Of a stretch of 35,138 nt of DNA, positions 28,197-35,138 are shown piece after piece. The DNA is from Chara braunii. Lineage: Eukaryota > Streptophyta > Charophyceae > Charales > Characeae. The number at the start of each line of letters is the position of its first letter. Position 1 is the first letter of the stretch. Position numbers and translations under genes: made by a program. The notes beneath the pieces were generated by a model, which was not told the DNA's origin, did no database searches, and saw only the letters and a list, made by a program, of their open reading frames with translations. The stretch covers positions 839,891 to 875,028 of the forward strand of contig BFEA01000447.1 of assembly GCA_003427395.1 (NCBI GenBank), read 5' to 3'.

Positions 28197-28542
28197 TTGT
28201 GATTTCTGCAACCACAGGCCGCAGCGTCGCAGCAGAGATCTCTCTAAACATTCACGAGGGAAAAAAAAAAAAAAAAAAAAACATTCTTTCTTTTGTCTAA
28301 AAAAAAAAAAGAAGCATTCATGATAAAAGTATCCATAAAACAACCCGAATAGAACGCCCGGTCAGTGAAGAAGTTCCAAATGCCTGAAGTAGTCGTACAC
28401 GGTCCAGATTAAAAAAAAAAAAAAAAAAAAAAAAACGCATGTAGGACTGTCGCGGGTAACATTCGGGACAACACAAAGACTACTACTCTTTTGATTGTTT
28501 TTTTTTTTTCTTTCTTTCTTTTTTTTTTTTTTTTTGGTCTTT
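28197..28542. other. No gene seen; A- and T-runs
   Basis: A-runs at 28261-28280, 28301-28311 and 28410-28434; T-run at 28498-28535. Probably tails of old insertions. Confidence 0.5.
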
Positions 28543-28807
28543 CCTAGGCTACCAGCCGGGATGGCCGGGTCACCCTATTTTCCCGGGCGGGCCAGCCGTG
28601 CAAGGACCAGGGAAGGTCCTAGCAAAAAAAAAAAAAAAAAAAAAACTGAAAAAAAGTTATGTTCTGCAGAAAATAAAACTTTTGCCTCAGGGTCACATCG
28701 AAATTCCTTACCAATAGAAAATAAAAGAAAAATTATTATTATTATTATTATTTATTTATTTTTGGCCCGGCTGGGCGACTGGTCCTAGGCCACTCTGGTA
28801 GCCTAGG
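28543..28807. mobile_element. TIR element, family C, copy 1
   Basis: 265 bp with ends cctaggctaccag and ctggtagcctagg. Inside: gtgcaaggaccagggaaggt, a poly(A), then gcctcagggtcacatcgaaa and tttttggcccggctgggcga. The neighbouring eight bases are ggtctttc (left) and gttctttc (right), a possible 8-bp target duplication if the element is counted from ctagg to cctag. Non-coding. Confidence 0.8.
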
Positions 28808-29019
28808 TTCTTTCTCGATTTGGGCGTTTCATTCTGCTGGATTGCGCAGTGGCCCTCCATGCGAGTATTGCCTTCCCCCGAGTAGAACGCACGCTGTCGA
28901 TTAAGCTTCTTTGCGTCGTTTTAGTTGAATGGATGATGTCTTCAGGTATTGTGTTTCGTACTCCTTTTGTTTTCCCTTCTTCTGGTGCTGCATTACCCGT
29001 GTCTTCATTTCTAACAACG
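28808..29019. other. No gene seen
   Basis: A short family B-like arm (cccccgagtagaacgcac) near 28875. Nothing else. Confidence 0.45.
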
Positions 29020-29610
29020 TCATCAATTATCAAACACCAACCATCAATCCATCACCAACTGTCGTGAAATCATCATCATCATCATTCAATCGTAAGCAAT
29101 TAGCCATCACTATCATCATCACTATCGTCATCAATCATCAATCATCAATCATCAAGTATTGTCATCAATCATCAATCATCAATTATTGTCATCAATCATC
29201 AATCATCGTCATCAATCATCGTCACCAATCATCGTCACCAATCATCAATCATCGTCATTAATCATCAATTATTAATCATCAATCATCAATCATCATCGTT
29301 AATCATATGATCAAAATCATCATGTCCTCGTCATCATCATCATTATCGAAATCATCATCAGTCGTCAACAAAATCATCATCATCAATCATCATCAATCAT
29401 CATCAATCATCAACAAAATCATCACCATCATCAATCAGTCGTTATATTTTTGTTTCTCTTTCCTCGTACATCAATGCGTTTTCGGTTGCTTATCATTATC
29501 TCGTCGTCATCATCATCATCATCAAATCATCCTCAAATCATCTTATCATCTTATCATCTTATCATCATAATCATAATCATCAAGCATCAACAAAATCATC
29601 CTCATCAATC
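29020..29610. repeat. ATC/ATCA low-complexity tract with an embedded larger repeat
   Basis: Irregular catcaatcatcaatcatc arrays. The segment following caatcagtcgttata at 29433 recurs at 29603 (tttgttt, tctctttc, gtac, caatgc), a period of about 170 bp. ORFs here are artefacts. Confidence 0.93.
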
Positions 29611-29690
29611 AGTCGTTATAGCTTTGTTTTCTCTCTTTCGTTGTACGCCAATGCATTTTGGGTTCCATCAATTTCCTTCTCCGTCCTCCT

Positions 29691-29721
<31 letters not shown>

Positions 29722-29830
29722 ATCATCATCATCGATCTTTTCACAATCTTCACCATCTTCGGCATCATCTTCCCAAGCAGTGTCTTTATCATCAACTGCT
29801 CCACGATCCTCCGTCGTACCTTTACTCATC

Positions 29831-29866
29831 ATCTATCTTTTTTTTTTTTTTTTTTTTTTTTTTTTC
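29831..29866. repeat. Poly(T) tract
   Basis: Long T-run a short way upstream of the SINE. Confidence 0.95.
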
Positions 29867-29908
29867 CCCCCGAAGCGAACTGCTTTTGCCAACTTGCATC
29901 ATCATCCA

Positions 29909-30106
29909 GCGGCCTAGCTCAGTTGGTAAGGCACGCAAGTGGCATTCAGGAGGTCTTGGGTTCAACCCCCATTGGCCTCATGCACCTTCCTGGGCAAGCT
30001 TGGCGCCCGCCACCTAGAGATATGCCGTTCGTCCCCCCGAGTGGCATTGAGCAGAGACTCCTGGTGTTCATAAGGGGGGGGGGGACCACCACCGGAGGGG
30101 AGGCAC
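29909..30106 (+). mobile_element. tRNA-derived SINE, plus strand
   Basis: The 5' part is tRNA-like with A box TAGCTCAGTTGG (29915-29926) and B box GGTTCAACCCC (29959-29969), the internal Pol III promoter. The body goes on through catgcaccttcctgggcaag and ttgagcagagactcctggtg to accaccaccggaggggaggc, where similarity to the second copy (34730-34979) ends. It may extend to about 30320. No folding of the whole tRNA is possible, so it is not a real tRNA gene. It would move with LINE proteins supplied in trans. Confidence 0.88.
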
Positions 30107-30321
30107 ACTGTCAGTGACTCTCTCGGCCCATCGAAGAAGCGAAGCTCGGTCCTGATGCTACCATCAGGATGACCCCTGGCAGGTATCGCCCACGTGCTGT
30201 AGCAGGGGTATCGCACCTGCTGGTGGTGGGTGCAGCTCCCGCATGTTCGGAACCCCTCGTTGGAGGCTTGAGCACGGATGTGGCTGCTACGGGGTGGGTT
30301 ACCCGTAATACTATAATGAGT
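30107..30321. other. Possible 3' body of the SINE; no gene
   Basis: GC-rich sequence with short hairpins, for example cctgatgctaccatcagg at 30151-30168. Not shared with the other SINE copy. Confidence 0.4.
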
Positions 30322-30569
30322 GCTAGGCGACCAGCCGGGCCGCCCGGGTCCCGGGTGGGCAGCCCGTGCAAGGACCAGGGAAGGTCCCAGCAAGAAAAGA
30401 AAAAAAAAATCCAAAAAATCTGAAAAAGAAGTATGTTATGCAGAAAAATAAACTAAACAACTTTTTCCTCAGGGTCACATCGAAATTCTTCACCAAATTT
30501 AGATTTATTTATTTATTTATTTATTTTTGGCCCGGCCGGGCAAGTGACCCCGGGCCACTGGTAGCCTAG
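30322..30569. mobile_element. TIR element, family C, copy 2
   Basis: Ends gctaggcgaccagccgggc and ccactggtagcctag; interior shares gtgcaaggaccagggaaggt, cagaaaaataaact and cctcagggtcacatcgaaat with copy 1. Flanks ataatgag (30313-30320) and ataatgac (30570-30577) differ by one base. Confidence 0.8.
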
Positions 30570-30805
30570 ATAATGACAATAAAAAAGGCCTGAAAGGCCG
30601 TCCTGTCCAGATTCGACAGGTAATTGAATTGGTTAGGCTTAAAGAATTAGCCTTAAGAAAAAAGAAGAAAAACAAAAACAAAAAAAGAAACTTACATCAT
30701 CATCTGATCGTCACCTCCTCTGTCCGCTACGTGCTTAGCTTTTTTTTTTTTGTGTGTGTGTGCTTAGCTTTTGTTTATCGCCGCACAGTTAAGCGAATAA
30801 ACAAA

Positions 30806-30971
30806 CCTCTGTCGCTTACAGGGCCGCTAATTTGCCATCTAATCTTCAGCTCCTCTGTCGCTTACAGGGCCGCCAATTTGCTATCTAATCGTCAGCTCCT
30901 CTGTCGCTTACAGGGCCGCTAATTTGCCATCTAATCGTCAGCTCCTCTGTCGCTGACAGGGCCGCTAATTG
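30806..30971. repeat. 46-bp tandem repeat, 3.6 copies
   Basis: cctctgtcgcttacagggcc starts units at 30806, 30852, 30898 and 30944 (the last partial). A decayed unit lies near 30717. Confidence 0.95.
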
Positions 30972-31149
30972 TCTTTACACGAATATGTTCCAACTTCCAG
31001 TTTTGATGGCCGTAACGGGCAGACGCGGGTAGAGGCGAGATGACAACTTTGATCAGGAATGATTGGCAATCATGAATCTCAATCATGATCTATTTTGATT
31101 ATGAGTAAAATTTTCGTTTGCCATGTGCACGAGATGATCCGATCTTCTA

Positions 31150-31886
31150 GTTTGGGCTGGATTATCATCAAGCAAAGCATCATTAATCATGAATCTTTAT
31201 CAATCATCAAATTCAATCTTCAATCTCATCATCAGTAATCTCAATCATTATCAATCATCAATGTCATCATCATCAGTAATCATGAAGCATAATCAATCGT
31301 GAATCTTTATCAATCGTCAATCTCAATCATTACCAATGATCAATCTCATCATCGTGAATCATCAATAATCATCAAGCATCATCAATCATGAATCAGTATC
31401 TATTATCATCAATCTCAATAATTATCAATCCTCCATCTCATCATCAATCATCAATCTCATCATCAATAATCATCAAGCATCATCAATCATGAATCATTAT
31501 CTATTATCATCAATCTCAATCATTATCAATCCTCCATCTCATCATCAATAAGCATCAAAATCATCAATCTGATCATCATCAATCATGAATCATTATCTAT
31601 TATCATCAATCTCAATCATTATCAATCCTCATCAATAAGCATCAAAATCATCAATCTGATCATCATCAATCATCAATCTCATGTCTATCATCAGTGCCAT
31701 CATTATCAATCATCGATCTCATCATCAATCGTCATCAATTTCATCATCATTATCAAGCATTCGTCTCAATCATTATCAATCATCAATCATCAATCTCGTC
31801 ACCAACAATCATCAAACATCATCAATCTTGAATCACTATCAATCATTTCTCTATCATCATCAATCCGCAATCTCATCGTCAATTAC

Positions 31887-31921
<35 letters not shown>

Positions 31922-32190
31922 ATCATCAATCATCAATCTCATTATTGTCAATCATCAATCTCATTATTGTCAATCATCAGTACCATCATTATCAATCATC
32001 GATCTCATCAACATCCGTCATCAAATTCATCATCATTATCAATCGTCAATCTCATCTTCAATCGCATATCAATCTCATCATTTTCTATCATCAATCTTAT
32101 CATGATCCATGATCCTTCTCATCATTACCGATCAGATATCCAATCATCAATCTGCTCATCATCCTTCATCAATCATCAATTCATCAATCT
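31150..32190. repeat. ATC-rich low-complexity tract, about 1 kb
   Basis: catcaatcatcaatctcatc with many variants. Within it a unit of about 105 bp (atcatgaatcattatctatt ...) repeats from about 31380 to 31680. A pure (CAT)n is at 31889-31920. Confidence 0.93.
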
Positions 32191-32299
32191 CTTTAGCGAA
32201 GGCCTTACAGTTTTATGCTCTTCCAGTGCCGCAAGGCCCCAGTCACTTCGATTCTGCATTTGTGACGATTGACTCTTGTAATCGACGTTCTATCTTCGA

Positions 32300-32429
32300 C
32301 TCTCTCTCTCTCTCTCTCTCTCTCTTCCCCATCCTGAGTTTCTGACCGCCGAGTCTGCAATGTGACTCGCTCTCTCTCTCTCTCTCTCTCCCCCATCCTG
32401 AGTTTCTGACCGCCGAGTCTGCAATGTGA
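32300..32429. repeat. Tandem duplication of (CT)n plus a 42-bp segment
   Basis: ccatcctgagtttctgaccg ... gagtctgcaatgtga follows a CT tract twice (32300-32365 and 32366-32429). Part of it recurs near 32575. Confidence 0.93.
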
Positions 32430-32774
32430 TCTGGCCGTCGATTGTTTCTCCTCTTCTTTTCGTGGCTGCCGGCTTCAATGTCGTTCTCTTTTTTTTTCTT
32501 CTTTTTCCGTTTCCTGTCTCTTCGTTTTTTTTTGAGAGTTTTCTAAGTTTCAGTTTTCTTCCCACTGACTCCGATCCTGAGTTTCTGACCGTTGATTCTT
32601 TGTGTTCCCCCCACGTCTTTTTAAAACAGGGCGACGGCCTTGAGATACCTCGTCGTCATCGTGAAAGTGACCGGCCCCAGATAATTCTGGAATTTCGTTC
32701 ATCTAGTTCCCATCTGGACTTCATGTGAACACAGGTCTGTATTTCAACACCTCGTAGGTGTATCCACTGAGCTA

Positions 32775-32883
32775 CCTTCTTCCCCCGAATAGAACGTACG
32801 GTCAATATATCTGTATTTGAGGCATCTTTCAGTCTAGATACAGCTATAATAATGACCGAACATTGTTTTCGGGGGAAGAAAGC
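32775..32883. mobile_element. Hairpin element, family B, copy 5
   Basis: Begins ccttcttcccccgaatagaa after a TA and ends ttttcgggggaagaaagc. The loop has gcatctttcagtctagatac as in the copies near 28 kb. The right TA is mutated. Confidence 0.85.
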
Positions 32884-33018
32884 AGGTCTGTTGGTGACCG
32901 TTGATTCTTGTAATCCAGGACCCTTGTTTTTTTGTTTTTTTTTTAATTTCCCCCTTTCCTGTCTCTCCTGTAGATTTTTCAAGTTGTCCCTTTTGAATTC
33001 ACAAGGGTGAAAAGTAGC

Positions 33019-33144
33019 TATGGGCTCCAGTACTCACAAAATGTGCAAAATGAGAATGAATCTCACGCTAGAATATGGGAAGATACGCTGACATAGTATT
33101 TTTTGGCTTTTGTCCATATCGTGCGTAGTGGAGCGAGGGCCTAT
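33019..33144. mobile_element. Inverted-repeat element, family D, copy 2
   Basis: Left tgggctccagtactcac, right gtagtggagcgagggcc; inside, tgtgcaaaatgagaatgaat is the complement of family D copy 1. Confidence 0.7.
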
Positions 33145-33984
33145 GCCTGCAGGGAAACCCTGTATAGGCTTAGGAGCGGTAGAAGGCAGGTAGTGAAAGG
33201 GGGGAAAAAAGAGGAAAAAAGACGAATAAAGAAAACAAACAAATTTCAATTGGCAGTACCTTTATCCCCACGGTTTTTTTTTTGTTTTTTTTTTTTGGTG
33301 AAGGAAAATGCAGATTTTGGGGTCGGTTTTCTCTTCTCCAACGCTTTTGCTTTTGGATTGCCTCCCCTCCCTCCCTTCCTCTCATTCGTTCTGTCAGGGA
33401 CTCCCGCTGTCTCTCTGTTTTTTTGTTTTTTTTTTGTCTTTCATATTGGCGTATATTATTAATAGCGGTAATAATTGTGCTGCTTATCGGACAATACCAC
33501 TTTCCTGCATGATAATAAATTAATTAATAACAAAGTTAAAAAGAAAAACGTTAAAAAAAAAAAGCTACTTCTTTACTTTCGTTAGATGCCGATTCACCAA
33601 AAAAAAAAAACAAGGCAGGAAATAAGGTCGATTCACAAAAAAAAAAGAAAAAAAAAAGAAAAGAAAAGAGAAGAAAAGAAGTCGATTCACTGCGATTCAG
33701 TCCTGTTCCAATGAATCTCAGCTGCGTACTGACACTGGCTCTATCTTAAATGTATCTGACCGCAGTCACGTCCATAAACACGTGAAAAAAAGTCGTGGTG
33801 TGTGTATGCCCTCATGGACGGAAACTACCGGCACTCGGTTTTTTTTTTTGTTTTTTTTTTTTTTACAAGGAAAGGTAATTGTTATTAGCAGCACAAATGA
33901 ACAAGACGGAGGCCGGGAATCCTCCACAAACAACCGGGAAGATCATAACCAAGTGAATGGGACCTTTACCCATCATAGGTGTGG
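33145..33984. other. No gene seen; poly(A)/poly(T) runs
   Basis: T-runs near 33275, 33420 and 33840; A-runs near 33553 and 33600-33660. A relative of repeat family R is near 33725-33780 (gcgtactgacactggctcta). Confidence 0.5.
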
Positions 33985-34095
33985 GTGTTGGAATAGCTCC
34001 AGCTGCAGAAATGGCCAACTCCAGACCGCTGCACTGAGAGGTGTTGGAATAGCTCCAGCTGCAGAAATGGCCAACTCCAGACCGCTGCACTGAGA
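33985..34095. repeat. 56-bp tandem duplication
   Basis: gtgttggaatagctccagct ... ctgcactgagag at 33985-34040 and 34041-34095, essentially identical. Confidence 0.95.
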
Positions 34096-34514
34096 ATTCC
34101 AACCCGAAAAAAGGAAAAAACCAAAAAAAGAAGAAAACCAAAAAAAGGGAAAAAAGGGAAAAAAGGGAAGAGAAAAGAAAACAAATAAATCCAACCCTCA
34201 GGGCAACAACTCCTAACAAACCAAACAAAAGCTAAGTACTACAGGGACCAGGAACCAACAGGCCCCCCCAACACTAAAAACCCTTAAGAAAAACAAATCA
34301 AACAAAACAAGACTGTGCAACACAATCTAAGCAAGAATACTCCTATCATCCTACTACCACAAACCAAAATGTGAGCTTAAACGTGGCCTAACAGTTGGCC
34401 ACCAGGGTCCCCGGGGAACCTGAAGTAACAATATCTAGCTCCATACACCAACTTTCCCTCTGCCTGTCTACTTATGACCGAGCCAAAACCGAGCGAACCA
34501 GGTTTGTATTTCAT
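34096..34514. other. No gene seen; A-rich
   Basis: A-rich runs to about 34190, then ordinary sequence. Confidence 0.45.
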
Positions 34515-34685
34515 TGGACCACGGGTAATTCAATTCCAATAAAATAATTGAATTATAATTCAATAAGATAAATTACTCTAAATTAGTCTATCTCTATTCT
34601 ATTATGTACAGATATAAAATAAAAAGAATGAATTCTATTATGAAATATTAGACAATACATAAAAAGATATGCATTTTTATTCAGC
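34515..34685. other. AT-rich island
   Basis: About 170 bases nearly free of G and C (aataaaataattgaattata and similar) with sharp edges. It could be an organelle-derived fragment or a spacer; I recognise no gene in it. Confidence 0.5.
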
Positions 34686-34729
34686 CAGAACCGCGTTCAC
34701 GAGAGAACATGCTGTGCTGCTCCCGACCT

Positions 34730-34979
34730 GCAGGTGGTGGTCCCCACCCCTGAGGAGAGGACGGCCGGTATAGTACAGGGACCATGCCAACATGACCAAT
34801 CCCCTGCCTCCCCTCAGGTGGTGGTCCCCACCCCTACGAACATCAGCAGTCTCTGCTCAATGCCGATCGGGGGGATATCCCCCCCGATCCAGTGGTCTTA
34901 TCTGTAGGTGCTGGGCGCCAAGCATGCCCAGGAGGAAGGTACATGATGCCAATGGGGATTGAACCCAAGACCTCCTGGG
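34730..34979 (-). mobile_element. tRNA-derived SINE, minus strand, 5' end missing
   Basis: On the minus strand: caggaggtcttgggttcaat with a B box, then ccccattggcatcatgtacc, ttgagcagagactgctgatg and accaccacctgaggggaggc, matching the copy at 29909. The A-box part is missing: SINE similarity stops at about 34978, where a family A hairpin element begins. The 3' side has a second ggggtggggaccaccacct, so part of the tail is duplicated. Confidence 0.85.
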
Positions 34980-34980
34980 C

Positions 34981-35138
34981 CGTGGTCCCACTAGCCAAGG
35001 GGATAGGATAGAACTCCTGAATCTGGCTATGTTTTATGCAGACATACAGAAAAGCAGTTCTATCTCGATTTCCTGCTCCTGTCCTCAAACACGTCCAGAT
35101 TCAGGCATTCAATCCGATGCTCTTTGCTAATGGGACCA
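34981..35138. mobile_element. Hairpin element, family A, copy 4, at the right edge
   Basis: Begins tggtcccactagcc, ends gctaatgggacca at the last base. Arms include actcctgaatctgg and ccagattcaggcatt. It adjoins the truncated SINE. The outer right end may lie beyond the window. Confidence 0.88.

Noticed and set aside
29450-29917. 155-codon ORF with Ser/Ile runs; also 31681-32112
   Set aside because: Generated by ATC repeats.
29909-29980. Functional tRNA gene
   Set aside because: A and B boxes are present but the acceptor and anticodon arms do not pair properly and a SINE body follows.
29962-30414. 150-codon minus-strand ORF
   Set aside because: Runs through the SINE and the family C element; no domain.

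Overview
The window looks like repeat-dominated nuclear DNA from a plant-lineage eukaryote. I see no convincing host protein-coding gene. The recognisable coding material is a plant L1-type LINE, with a DUF4283-like/CCHC ORF1 and an ORF2 that carries endonuclease, reverse transcriptase and a C-terminal zf-RVT-like Cys/His knuckle, plus a Ty3 chromovirus fragment. A charophyte alga such as Chara would fit the mixture of simple repeats, LINE, U6 retrocopies and hairpin elements. That is a guess from general character, not a demonstrated identity.

Layout. Positions 1 to about 7640 (minus strand) are one long LINE copy that runs off the left edge. Its ORF1 is frameshifted in its 5' half. The ORF1 and ORF2 frames meet at an ATGA overlap just after a (TA)n tract. 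ORF2 stays in one reading frame from 4225 to the edge, broken only by five TAG/TGA codons. Positions 7.6-8.8 kb hold pyrimidine-rich minisatellites. Positions 8.83-10.3 kb hold the 3' end of a Ty3/chromovirus element: integrase C-terminus, chromodomain-like tail, polypurine tract and the start of a 3' LTR with a TATA box and 31-bp repeats in U3.

From 10.6 to 14.7 kb there is a dense cluster of small elements: several families of short fold-back (hairpin) elements and three U6 snRNA-derived sequences. One U6 copy is nearly full length, has an A-rich tail and a 12-bp target-site duplication, and sits inside a hairpin element. From 14.8 to 24 kb the sequence is microsatellites and short tandem arrays with periods of 12, 22, 28, 33, 37 and about 76-120 bp. 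From 24 to 28.8 kb hairpin elements return. Two stand out: an inverted-repeat element whose left end continues into a tandem array of tRNA-type B-box motifs, and a 307-bp hairpin with a tandem expansion in one arm only. A fragmented U6 lies at 27 kb. From 28.5 to 35.1 kb there are two copies of a terminal-inverted-repeat element, two tRNA-derived SINE copies (one adjoining a hairpin element at the right edge) and long ATC-rich low-complexity tracts.

How the parts relate. The L1-type LINE family is the natural source of machinery for the A-tailed U6 and poly(A)-type insertions. The tRNA-like SINE probably depends on LINE machinery too. The hairpin elements are non-autonomous and no transposase gene is present here. 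The best leads are the TA-flanked hairpin family, the B-box array inside an inverted repeat, the repeated retroposition of U6, and the ORF1/ORF2 ATGA junction controlled by a dinucleotide repeat.
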